Below, one piece after another: positions 30,640-38,800 of a DNA stretch of 39,398 bases. The translations under genes and the position numbers were made by a program. Origin of the DNA: a virus; IMG/VR virus record IMGVR_UViG_3300048583_000551, positions 1-39,398 of that record; one strand, written 5' to 3'. The notes under the pieces are model-generated. The model saw nothing but the letters and a program-made list of their open reading frames with translations, ran no database searches and was not told where the DNA came from. The first letter of the stretch is position 1. Each line of letters starts with the position of its first letter.

Positions 30640-30848
30640 GCCGCAGGTCTGTGTCCAAGCTGTCCGTGGCGCTGCGCCTGCTGTCGTTCCCTGTCATGCT
30701 GCTCGTCGTCGGAGCTTTCAAAGTCGAGCTCGCACTCGGCCTCGGCCTCGGCGCGATGCTGCTTCTGTTCTGCCTGTTCGCTCTGATGGCCAGCTTCGTG
30801 CTCGCCTTCCTCGCCGTTGTCGACATCGTCTCTGGAGACGTGAAATGA
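30636..30848 (+). CDS. Small two-span membrane protein (70 residues)
   Basis: ATG at 30636 overlaps the previous stop (ATGA). After a basic N-terminus (MSRRSVSKLSVALRLL) come two hydrophobic segments, about 14-27 (LRLLSFPVMLLVVGA) and 34-62 (LALGLGLGAMLLLFCLFALM and onward), separated by a short loop. By the positive-inside rule the N-terminus should be cytoplasmic. Holin-like topology is possible but there is no endolysin nearby. It overlaps the next gene by ATGA. Confidence 0.6.
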   Translation: MSRRSVSKLSVALRLLSFPVMLLVVGAFKVELALGLGLGAMLLLFCLFALMASFVLAFLAVVDIVSGDVK

Positions 30849-31039
30849 TCAAGAACTTCTTCAACCTGCTGCTGTTCATGGGCGTGATGCTTGCGCTGAT
30901 GTTTTCCGGCGGCATCCTCAGCACGCTGTTCCTCAACGGCGTGACGAGCGCGCTGGGCGGCAAGGGCATCGCGTTCTGCTACGCGGCGGTGCTGTTCGCC
31001 TGCTGGTGGTCGGTGCGTCCGAAGCGGAGCCGCAAATGA
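30845..31039 (+). CDS. Small two-span membrane protein (64 residues)
   Basis: MIKNFFNLLLFMGVMLALMF is a hydrophobic helix, followed by a short loop SGGILSTLFLNGVTSALGGK and a second hydrophobic segment (AFCYAAVLFACWW) with a basic RPKRSRK end. The topology suggests both termini on the cytoplasmic side. It lies between two other overlapping small genes in the P6 unit. Function unknown. Confidence 0.6.
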   Translation: MIKNFFNLLLFMGVMLALMFSGGILSTLFLNGVTSALGGKGIAFCYAAVLFACWWSVRPKRSRK

Positions 31040-31314
31040 GCCTGTCCGCCATCCGCGACTACCGCAAGAACTACGTGCGCGCCATCAACCCTGTGACGGG
31101 CCGCGTGACACGCTCCAACGGCGACGACGTTGCGCGCGCGCTTGCGCTCGTGCCGTTCGATGATCTCGTCCAATTCAGCCGCAACAAGTTCCGCGTTGCC
31201 TACGACCACCTCAACGCAGGTCACGCGCGGCTGTGCATCGGCAACCGCATCCGCGCGGCTGTGCGCAACGGCGACAAGGGCGTGGTCGCGTTCCTGAAGG
31301 CGTACGCGCCGTGA
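31036..31314 (+). CDS. Basic protein of 92 residues, unknown
   Basis: ATG at 31036 overlaps the previous stop. The product MSLSAIRDYRKNYVRAINPV has a basic N-terminus and then a helical body with ARALALVPFDDLVQFSRNKF and a C-terminal RAAVRNGDKGVVAFLKAYAP. It is moderately basic and may bind nucleic acid, but no family is seen. The next gene starts by GTGA overlap. Confidence 0.62.
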   Translation: MSLSAIRDYRKNYVRAINPVTGRVTRSNGDDVARALALVPFDDLVQFSRNKFRVAYDHLNAGHARLCIGNRIRAAVRNGDKGVVAFLKAYAP

Positions 31315-31469
31315 CCATCTTCCAGACGCAGATGCTGGCGATGTTCCTCGTAGGCTTCGCCTGCGGCTTCTTGTTCCTGTACGTGATCGCGCACCTTGAG
31401 GCGCTGGACGCGCGGCGGCGCCGCGCGGCTCAGGACGACGAGCCGCCGCAGAAGGGATTCGGCCTGTAG
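31311..31469 (+). CDS. Small membrane protein of 52 residues
   Basis: GTG at 31311 overlaps the previous stop (GTGA). After VTIFQTQML comes one hydrophobic helix (AMFLVGFACGFLFLYVIAHL) and a charged tail LEALDARRRRAAQDDEPPQK. One transmembrane segment with a cytoplasmic acidic/basic tail is expected. An ATG at 31332 would give a shorter form. It ends the P6 unit two bases before the third 20-bp element. Confidence 0.55.
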   Translation: MTIFQTQMLAMFLVGFACGFLFLYVIAHLEALDARRRRAAQDDEPPQKGFGL

Positions 31470-31470
31470 A

Positions 31471-31490
31471 CTTTCCGTTCATAACGCTTG
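31471..31490 (+). repeat. Element CTTTCCGTTCATAACGCTTG, copy 3
   Basis: Same 20 bp as at 29057 and 30247. Here the upstream gene stops before it, so this copy is non-coding, which indicates that the element itself and not the LSVHNA peptide is conserved. Confidence 0.95.
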
Positions 31491-31516
31491 CTTTCCGTTC
31501 CGAATGCGCCCATACT
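31488..31516 (+). promoter_or_regulatory. Promoter P7, sigma70-like
   Basis: TTGCTT, 17 bp, CATACT. It should drive the large unit from 31551 through the polymerase, since no other promoter is seen to the right. Confidence 0.82.
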
Positions 31517-31550
31517 TGCCCTGTCCCCTCAACCGACCAAGGATCCTACC

Positions 31551-32342
31551 ATGACTGCTTCCCTCTCCGAGCTTGACCTCCGCGCCGCGGCCCCCGCCAT
31601 CTTCACCGAGTCGAACGGCCTGATGAGCCGCCGCTACGCCCACATCTCCACCATGGACCTGCTCGAAGGCCTCGCCGCCGACGGCTGGCTCCCGGTGCAG
31701 GCCCAGCAGGACCGCGCCCGCCAGCGCGATGCCCGCTATGTGCAGCACGCCGTCGTCCTGCGTCACCAGAGCGTCCTCGACGACGCGCCGACCGTTGGCG
31801 ACTCCGTGCCGCAACTGCTTCTGCAGAACTCGCACAACGGGCGCACGCAGCTGCGCCTGCGCGCTGGCCTGTACAGGTTTATCTGCGCCAACGGCCTGGT
31901 CGTCGGCCGCGACAGCTTCTCCGCCGCCATCCGTCACTCCGGTGACGCGGTCGCCGAGGCGCGCGGCTTCGCCTCCACGATCGCCGAGTCCACCACCCGC
32001 CTGCTGGATGTGCAGCGGCTGTGGGCGTCGATCCAGCTCACCGACGTCCAGCGCATCAGCTTCGCCATCGAGGCCGCGAGCCTGCGCTACGGCACCGGCG
32101 CGCGCAGCTTCGAGGCGTCTGACCTGCTGGCGCCGCGGCGCCCGGAGGACGCGGGCACCGACCTGTGGAGCACGTTCAATGTGCTGCAGGAAGGCCTGAC
32201 CCAAGGCGGCGTCCAGACCAACGTCCTGCGCCGCGACGGCGCCGCGCGCACCAGCCGTGCCATGACGGCCATCGGCCCGACTGCCGAGCTCAATGCGGCG
32301 CTGTGGGCTCTGGCCGAGCGTCAGGCGGAGGTGGTGGCGTGA
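31551..32342 (+). CDS. DUF932 family protein
   Basis: The 263-residue product belongs by pattern to the DUF932 group of phage and plasmid proteins. Typical parts are an N-terminal half with YAHISTMDLLEGLAADGWLP, the strand pair around HAVVLRHQSV, the core SHNGRTQLRLRAGLYRFICA followed by NGLVV, and a C-terminal helical half with AARTSRAMTAIGPTAELNAA. ATG at 31551 follows ACCAAGGATCCTACC. The biochemical role of the family is not established; members often lie beside replication or DNA-metabolism genes, as here. It heads a unit of nearly overlapping genes. Confidence 0.85.
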   Translation: MTASLSELDLRAAAPAIFTESNGLMSRRYAHISTMDLLEGLAADGWLPVQAQQDRARQRDARYVQHAVVLRHQSVLDDAPTVGDSVPQLLLQNSHNGRTQLRLRAGLYRFICANGLVVGRDSFSAAIRHSGDAVAEARGFASTIAESTTRLLDVQRLWASIQLTDVQRISFAIEAASLRYGTGARSFEASDLLAPRRPEDAGTDLWSTFNVLQEGLTQGGVQTNVLRRDGAARTSRAMTAIGPTAELNAALWALAERQAEVVA

Positions 32343-32668
32343 GCGACATCTCCCCGAAGCGCCCGGTTGGGCGCCCCCGCCTGAACAAGCCGCGCCCCGA
32401 GCGCGGCCCCCGCGGCAAGCCCCCGGTGTGGCGCGGCGACGCGCCTGTGGTGCTCGCAGGCCTCGCCACCGCGACCAAGCTGCAGCGCGACTCGCGGCGC
32501 CGCGACATCGTCTTCCACATGGCAGACCTGGAAGGTGGCAGTGCCACGCTCGATGAGCTGTCTGCGGTGTTCGGGCGCTACCGCGTGCTTCAGATGATCC
32601 GCAACGGCTGGTTGGCCTTCGTCGACCGGGACGCGGCGCTCAACAAGAAGCCGGAGGTGGCGGCGTGA
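32339..32668 (+). CDS. Basic, possibly AT-hook-like, DNA-binding protein
   Basis: GTG at 32339 overlaps the DUF932 stop (GTGA). The 109-residue product begins VSDISPKRPVGRPRLNKPRP and continues with ERGPRGKPP; the VGRPR part resembles an AT-hook, which binds the minor groove, although the full consensus is not met. Residues 60-109 form a helical domain with LEGGSATLDELSAVFGRYRV and IRNGWLAFVDRD, resembling a small winged-helix or helix-turn-helix. I infer a DNA-binding accessory or regulatory protein. Confidence 0.6.
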   Translation: MSDISPKRPVGRPRLNKPRPERGPRGKPPVWRGDAPVVLAGLATATKLQRDSRRRDIVFHMADLEGGSATLDELSAVFGRYRVLQMIRNGWLAFVDRDAALNKKPEVAA

Positions 32669-33567
32669 TCGTCGGCGCAGGCCTGGCCGGGCTGATCACG
32701 GCACACGCCTTCCCCACGATGCCGATTGTGGAGGCTTCGCCCGAGCCGCGTGCCATGCACAAGGCGCTGCTGCGGTTCCGCAGCTCTGCGGTGGGCGATC
32801 TGGTGGGAATTGAGTTCAAGCCCGTCACCGTCCGCAAGGGCATCTGGAACCGCGGATGGCTTGCCCCGTGCATCAGCTCCGCCAACGCCTACTCGCTCAA
32901 GGTGACGGGAAAGGTGCTGGATCGGTCGATCTGGAATCTGCAGGAGGCCACGCGCTTCATCGCGCCGGACGACCTGTACGAGCGCCTGATCGAGTCCGTC
33001 GGACACCGCATCCGGTGGAGCACGGAGGCGCCCTTCAACCTGCCGACGCTGAAGATCTCCACGGCGCCGCTGCCGTCCACGTTGGAGGCCTGCGGCATCG
33101 AGCACGACTTGACGTTCGAGCGCGCGCCCATCACCGTCTGCCGCCTGCGCGTGCTCAACGCCGACGTCTACCAGACGGTCTACTACCCTTCGCCGGACAC
33201 GCGGCTGTACCGCGCCTCGATGACGGGCGACATGCTCATCGCCGAGTTCGTTGGGGAGCCGGAGCCGGGCTGGTTGGACGACTGCTTGACTTCGTTTGGC
33301 CTGATGGGGCTGCTCGACTTGGAGATGATCTCCGAGGTCGGCGTTGTTGAGCAGAAGTACGGCAAGATCGCCCCGGTGGACGACGCCGGGCGCCGCAGGC
33401 TGATCGTGCAGCTGACGCAGAACCATGACGTCTTCAGCATCGGTCGCTTCGCCACGTGGCGTAATGTCTTGCTAGATGACGTTGTGAAAGACATCGCAGT
33501 CATCAAGCGCCTCATCGGCGCCTCGCCCTACCACCGCAAATTGATCTCCGTCCACAGGACCTCCTGA
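32665..33567 (+). CDS. FAD-dependent oxidoreductase-like protein
   Basis: The protein has 300 residues from GTG at 32665 (GTGA overlap). It opens at once with a dinucleotide-binding fold, IVGAGLAGL (Gly4-x-Gly6-x2-Gly9) and an acidic residue after the second strand (IVEAS, Glu23), as in flavoprotein oxidoreductases of the amine-oxidase and UDP-galactopyranose-mutase type. Near the end, SIGRFATWRNVLLDD is like the family's GR(F/Y)xxW motif that contacts FAD. The middle part shows little that I can name, and at 300 residues it is shorter than most relatives. It stands two bases before ThyX, another flavoenzyme. Substrate unknown; a role in DNA-base or nucleotide modification is only an inference. 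Confidence 0.7.
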   Translation: MIVGAGLAGLITAHAFPTMPIVEASPEPRAMHKALLRFRSSAVGDLVGIEFKPVTVRKGIWNRGWLAPCISSANAYSLKVTGKVLDRSIWNLQEATRFIAPDDLYERLIESVGHRIRWSTEAPFNLPTLKISTAPLPSTLEACGIEHDLTFERAPITVCRLRVLNADVYQTVYYPSPDTRLYRASMTGDMLIAEFVGEPEPGWLDDCLTSFGLMGLLDLEMISEVGVVEQKYGKIAPVDDAGRRRLIVQLTQNHDVFSIGRFATWRNVLLDDVVKDIAVIKRLIGASPYHRKLISVHRTS

Positions 33568-33569
33568 CC

Positions 33570-34313
33570 ATGAAAGTCTGCCTGATCGACTACACCGGCC
33601 ACGGCCACCCCAATCCTGCGCGACATGCGCAGAACGTCCTCGCCTTCACCAAGGCCACTCGCCTCACCATGGAGCCCGGCCTGTTCGACCAGATCGCGCT
33701 GTGGCCGCAGGAACAGATCGACGCCGAGATCGGCTACGTGAGCACCACCATCCCGAGCAGCTGGGAGTTCGTGCACTACACCTTCCTCATCAACGACGTC
33801 ACGCGCGGCTTCACGCACCAGTTCGTCCGGACGCGCACCGGCGCCTATGCACAGCAGACCATGCGCGTTCTCAACGTGAACGGCTGGACCTTCGGCACCG
33901 GCCCCAGCATCAAGTACGACTGCATCCTGCGCGACAAGTACAGCCGCGCAATGCACGAGATCTCTACGGTGTACGACGACCTCATCGCCTGCGGCGCAAA
34001 GATCGAGGACGCCCGCGGCGTGCTGCCGACAAACATCCACACCAACATCGCCGCGTCCTTCTCGCTGCGCACGCTGGCCGAGCTCTTCCGCAAGCGCGCT
34101 TCCAGCCGCACGCAAGGCGAGTACCGCGACGTGATCGAGGCGATGAAGGCCGAGGTGGTGCGCGTGCACCCGTGGACGTTGCAGTTCTTCGAGACCACCT
34201 TCGACAATGCAGCGATGAAGCTGGAGAAAAATCTCCTTGCCTCTGACCTGCCCGCCGAAAGCAAGACTTCCCTCATCAAACTCATCGACCAACTCCGGAT
34301 GACTGCCTCGTGA
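33570..34313 (+). CDS. thyX: FAD-dependent thymidylate synthase (ThyX-like), divergent
   Basis: ThyX makes dTMP from dUMP using FAD, NADPH and methylene-tetrahydrofolate. The 247 residues show the family outline: SSWEFVHYTFLINDVTRGFT, then the signature region HQFVRTRTGAYAQQTMR (83-99), GVLPTN, and an LRTLAELFRKRASSRTQGEY helix near 172-191 equal to the usual conserved Arg-rich block. The signature differs from the canonical R-H-R-x7-S: here Arg87-Thr88-Arg89 and, seven residues on, Thr97. Both the His and Ser are replaced. The enzyme may use the Thr in their place, or act on another nucleotide. It is coupled to the flavoprotein and the HAD gene. Confidence 0.85.
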   Translation: MKVCLIDYTGHGHPNPARHAQNVLAFTKATRLTMEPGLFDQIALWPQEQIDAEIGYVSTTIPSSWEFVHYTFLINDVTRGFTHQFVRTRTGAYAQQTMRVLNVNGWTFGTGPSIKYDCILRDKYSRAMHEISTVYDDLIACGAKIEDARGVLPTNIHTNIAASFSLRTLAELFRKRASSRTQGEYRDVIEAMKAEVVRVHPWTLQFFETTFDNAAMKLEKNLLASDLPAESKTSLIKLIDQLRMTAS

Positions 34314-35113
34314 AAATCCCTCCTCCGCCTCTCAAGCGCATGCCCATTGCCATCTTCGACCTGGACGGCACCCTCTGCGATGATCGCCGCCGCAGGCCGC
34401 TGCTCCCGGCAGTGCACGGCCCGGACGCCGACTATGATGCCTACCACGCAGGTTGTGCCTACGACCCGGTTGTCGAAGACATGCGGCAAGCGGTGTTCGA
34501 CCACCGCGACATGGGCCACCGCATCCTCTTCATCACCGCCCGGCCTTGCACCTACATGGACGAGACGGTCGCGTGGATCGACACCTACGTGGGGCGCCTT
34601 TCGAACTTCTGCTTGCTGATGCGCCCGGAAGGTGACCACACGCCCTCTCCGGCACTGAAGGTGCGGTTGTTCGAGGAGGACTTCGAATGGAAGGATGTCG
34701 TCGCGGCCTACGACGATCGCGAGGATGTGCTCCGCGCGTTCCAGGCCAAAGGCGTCTCGACCGAAAACCTCACGCTGGTCGAGGTGCTGACCGACGCCGC
34801 CGTCGAGGAGGAAGAGGAAGAAGGCCCGTCACCTGCGGACTGCCTGATCGAAGGCGTGGCGCTGTTCGACAGCCGCAACACCCAGTACCGCGCGGCTTAC
34901 CTCAAGTTCGGCGACGTCATGCATGCGCTCTACCCTGACGGGATCAGCGCGCAGGGACCGGAGCAGATGGCGGAGCTTGGGCTGCTGGTGCAGATCGTCA
35001 GCAAGGTCACGCGCAACTCCGGCGCCCCCGCGGGCGAGATGCACCTTGACTCGATCGCTGATCTGAAAGTTTACGCGGCGATGCTGGAATCGGTGCTGAA
35101 GACGCCGCGATGA
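34310..35113 (+). CDS. HAD phosphatase domain fused to a DUF6378-like domain
   Basis: The protein has 267 residues from GTG at 34310 (GTGA overlap); ATG at 34340 is an alternative that starts just before the HAD motif. Residues 10-140 form a HAD phosphatase of the type in polynucleotide 3'-phosphatases: IFDLDGTL (Asp17, Asp19), ITARP (Thr76) and an AAYDDRED motif (Asp135/Asp136). An acidic linker (EEEEEEGPS) follows. Residues about 185-267 (DSRNTQYRAAYLKFGDVMHA through HLDSIADLKVYAAMLESVL) resemble the DUF6378 helical domain common in phages. Nucleotide or DNA-end dephosphorylation is likely; the second domain's role is unknown. Confidence 0.75.
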   Translation: MKIPPPPLKRMPIAIFDLDGTLCDDRRRRPLLPAVHGPDADYDAYHAGCAYDPVVEDMRQAVFDHRDMGHRILFITARPCTYMDETVAWIDTYVGRLSNFCLLMRPEGDHTPSPALKVRLFEEDFEWKDVVAAYDDREDVLRAFQAKGVSTENLTLVEVLTDAAVEEEEEEGPSPADCLIEGVALFDSRNTQYRAAYLKFGDVMHALYPDGISAQGPEQMAELGLLVQIVSKVTRNSGAPAGEMHLDSIADLKVYAAMLESVLKTPR

Positions 35114-35649
35114 TCGTCGCAGTCTTCGACGTGGAGACTACGGGCCTTCCGTTCCATGCGGAGGCCAAGGACGCCGTGCAGCCGCGCATCATTGAGTTCG
35201 GCGGCGTCCTCTGGGACGCCCGCCGTGACGAGATCATCGCCGAGCTGGAGCTGCTGGTCAATCCTGGACAGCCTCTTGAGGCCGTCATCACCAAGATCAC
35301 CGGCCTCACCGACGACCACCTGAAGGACGCTCCGCGGTTCCCCGACGTAGAGCCGCGGCTCCGCGAGTTCTTCGTGCGCGCGGAAGGCGTCGTCGCGCAC
35401 AACTTGCCGTTCGACCGCACGCTGATGTTCATGGAGCTGCTGCGCATGGGCATTCCGCCGAGCGCGTGGGTATGGCCGAAGCGCGAGCTGTGCACCGTGC
35501 AGGAGCATGCCGAGGAATGGGGGCGCCGCCCGAAGTTGCTGGAGCTCTACGAGTACTACATGGAGAGGCCGCTGGCCCAGAAGCACCGCGCGCTGGACGA
35601 CGTCAAGGCGCTTCTGGAAGTCGTGCGCGCATCGGGAGTTTTCTTGTGA
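35110..35649 (+). CDS. DnaQ-like 3'-5' exonuclease (proofreading)
   Basis: The 179-residue protein carries all DEDDh exonuclease motifs: FDVETTG (Asp7, Glu9), a middle Asp in HNLPFD (Asp102), and KHRALDD with His159 and Asp163. It corresponds to the epsilon subunit of DNA polymerase III and lies two genes before an alpha-type polymerase, so it is probably its proofreader. The RNase-type fold ends with a short helix and there is no C-terminal alpha-binding extension like that of the E. coli protein. ATG overlaps the HAD stop (ATGA) and the stop overlaps the next start. Confidence 0.92.
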   Translation: MIVAVFDVETTGLPFHAEAKDAVQPRIIEFGGVLWDARRDEIIAELELLVNPGQPLEAVITKITGLTDDHLKDAPRFPDVEPRLREFFVRAEGVVAHNLPFDRTLMFMELLRMGIPPSAWVWPKRELCTVQEHAEEWGRRPKLLELYEYYMERPLAQKHRALDDVKALLEVVRASGVFL

Positions 35650-35873
35650 CCGTCATCCGCATCGCCGCTGACGTGAAGCTGGTGCGTCTGTTCAAGTGCT
35701 TCGACTGCGGTGCGCAGGCGCGCGGCTCGACCGAGCGATTCTCGTTCGACGAGCGTTGCGCCGGGGATGCCGCGGCCAAGATCATCGCCTCGCAGCCGCA
35801 GCCCAGCGCGATGCCGGTGGACTGGGCCAGCTACGGCTGCACCGTCTACCGTTGCCCGGAGTGCAAGAAGTGA
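35646..35873 (+). CDS. Small zinc-ribbon protein of 75 residues
   Basis: GTG at 35646 overlaps the exonuclease stop (GTGA). Two Cys pairs, Cys18/Cys21 (CFDCG) and Cys70/Cys73 (CPEC), lie at the two ends of the protein and could bind one zinc ion. The linker is Arg/Ser/Gln-rich. It overlaps the polymerase start by GTGA, so it is made with the polymerase. It may be a clamp-like or DNA-binding accessory, but that is a guess from position. Confidence 0.68.
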   Translation: MTVIRIAADVKLVRLFKCFDCGAQARGSTERFSFDERCAGDAAAKIIASQPQPSAMPVDWASYGCTVYRCPECKK

Positions 35874-38800
35874 TCCCCCAGCTGCGCGTCCGCACCGAGT
35901 TCTCCTTCAAGCAGGCCTTTGGCTCCCCGGCCCGGCACGCCGCGGCCCTCGCCGCCGCGGGCTGCAAGGTGGCGGGCATCGTCGACCCCGGAACTTGGGG
36001 GCACGTGGACTGGGAGAAGGCCTGCCTCGCCAACGGAATTGAACCGCTGTTCGGCGCCGAGCTGACGCTGACGCGCGGTGCGTTCAAGCCCAAGTGCTGG
36101 GTGCTCGCCGAGGATCTGCCTTCATTGTACCGGCTGGTCTCCCGCCAGCCCACGACCGCGGCCGAGCTAGCCGCGGCCACCGGCGTGGTCAGGTTCGCAG
36201 GAGCCGCATTATCCGATGCAGGAGCCATCGACTACGTGGACCTGAACCCTCGTAGCGGCCTCCAGACGAAACGCGCTCTACGGCTGGCGGGAGAGACCGG
36301 GAAGCCCCTCGTCATCACCAGCGACATCGACTTCCCCGCCCCGGAGGACGAGCGACTGTTCCTGGCCTGGAACGACGCACGGAAGATCACGCCTCAGCAT
36401 CCCCTTGACGCTGACGCTCTGCGTCGGGCGCTGCCGGGCGTGCCTGCCGCGACGTTTGACCAGGCGCTGGCGAACACCGAGGAGTTGGCCGCACGGCTGT
36501 CTGGGCTCCGTCTGCGCCGGGCGCCCGTCATCCAGGTTCCCGGCGACCTGCGCGCGGCAGCAGAGGCCGGGCGAGACTACCGGCTGGCCAAGGGGCACAT
36601 CGCCGCGTGGACGGAGGAGTATGAGGCGCGGCTGCAGAGGGAGCTCGCCTTGATCGCAGAGAAAGCCTACGAGAGCTACTTCCTCGTCGTGGCAGACCTT
36701 GTGACGTGGGCCAAGGAGCGCATGCTCGTCGGCCCGGCGCGCGGCTCGTCAGCCGGTTCGTTGGTGTGCTACCTGTTGCGCATCACGGAAGTCGACCCGC
36801 TGCCGCACCACCTGATCTTCGAACGCTTCATCGACGTCAACCGCAGCGACCTGCCCGACATCGACATCGACTTCTCTGACGTGCAGCGCGACAAGGTGTT
36901 CGCCTACGCCGCCGAGAAGTACGGCGCGGCCAACGTCGCCCGCATCGGCAACATCAACCGCCTGCAGGCGCGCAGCGCGCTGGCCCACGTCGGCAAGAAA
37001 CTCGGCATCCCGCTGGGCTCCACCTTCTCCGTGCTCAACGTGCTGATCGAGTACTCGTCAGGCGACTCGCGCTACGGCCATTCTCTCGAGGACACGCTCA
37101 CCACCACCGGCCCCGGCAAGGAGTTCGTGAAGCGGTATCCAGAAGGTCTGCTGGCGGGCGAGCTGGAATCGCACGCTTCGCACACCGGCGTCCATGCGGC
37201 AGGCCTCATCATCTCCAACCATCCAATCACCGATTACTGCTCTGTCGTCGACGGCGTCGCCCAAGTCGACAAGCAAGGTGCCGAGCGGCTCAACCTCCTC
37301 AAGATTGACGCGCTCGGCCTGCGCACGCTTGGCGTGCTTGAGGATGCAGGCTGCACCGCGGAGCAGCTCTACGACTTGCCGCTGACTGATCCGGAAGTCT
37401 TCCGCATCTTCAACGAGCGCAAGTTCTCCGGCGTGTTCCAGTTCGAAGGCGCGGCTCAGCGCCGCGTCTCCATCCAGATTCCCGTCACCTCATTCACCCA
37501 GCTCGACCACATCACCGCCCTCGCCCGGCCCGGCCCTCTGGGCGGCGGCGCGACCAATCTCTACATCAACCGCAACTCTGGCAGGCAGGAAGTCGCCTAT
37601 CGCAGCGCCTCGATGGAAGCCTACTTGAAGGACACGTTGGGTGTCGTTTTGTATCAAGAGCAGATAATGATTTTGTGCCGCGACGTCGGGCGCATGAGTT
37701 GGGCTGCAATCGCCGAGATCCGCAAGGCTATGTCAGGCCGCAAGGGCAAGGAGTACTTTGACCGGCGCGGCAGTGAGTTCATCGCAGGCGCGCTGGAGAG
37801 TGGCCTCACGCGCGCCGACGCCGAGGAGATCTGGGCAGAGCTTTGCTCTTATGGCGCGTGGTGCCTGTCCGGCGACACAATCATAGAGCTTCCGTTCGCG
37901 AACCAGCACAGCGCGCGCGAAATCACTCTCGCGGAGCTCTACGCCAACAACGGCTACGCCGTGCGCGCAAAGACGGAAAGAAATCGCGCCTTGCAGGACG
38001 CGCGGCCCAAAGCGCGCGTGTGGTGTGACGTTGGCGGGCACGCCGAGCCGCGAGCTCCGGAGGCTGTCGTTTACAGCGGGCGGCAGAGGACGTGGGCAGT
38101 GGAAACGACCTCGGGCCAAATCCGCGCAACTGCTCCGCACGAGTTCCTCACGCCACGCGGCTACGTTCCGCTGCGCGACTTGCAGCCCGGAGATCTGGTT
38201 GCGCGGCTAGGTTCCCGCAAGCCCAACCAAGCGCGCGCAAAGCCCAGTCGAAAGAACCCCAAAGGGACCGACTGGCGCACCGGCGTGAAGCGAGGTCCTT
38301 ATGACGGAACCGCGGCGCGCAACAAAGCGGAGTTCCTGTCCGTCCGAGCCGCCAAGGCCGCGGCGGCAACGAGCTGCGAGCGGTGCTCAGAGCCTTGGAC
38401 GGACACGCACCACCTCGACTTCGATCGGAGCAACAACGCGCCTGAGAACTTGGCGCTGCTTTGCGCAAAGTGTCATCGTCGCCTTCACGCTGAAGCGGGG
38501 CACGCCAGCAACGACCGCGTCCACGCGCAACGTGAGCTGGAGTGGGAGCCTGTTCTGTTCATCGGCGACGATCGCATTGAGGACGTTTACGACTTGTGCA
38601 TGCCCGCGCCGCATCACAACTTCGCAGCTAATGGATTCGTGGTTCACAACTGCATGAACAGGGCGCACACCGTTTCTTACTCCGTCGTCAGCTACTGGTG
38701 CGCTTGGGCCAAACGCTACCGCCCCATGGAGTATGCCGCGGCCTGCTTGCGCGCGGCGAAGGACGACGAGCAGACGGTGGAGATCCTGCGCGAGCTGCGC

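Noticed and set aside
38092-38657. Stand-alone HNH or other genes in the polymerase insertion
   Set aside because: The HNH part is in frame with both polymerase halves and is flanked by all splicing blocks; other frames there have no start signals.
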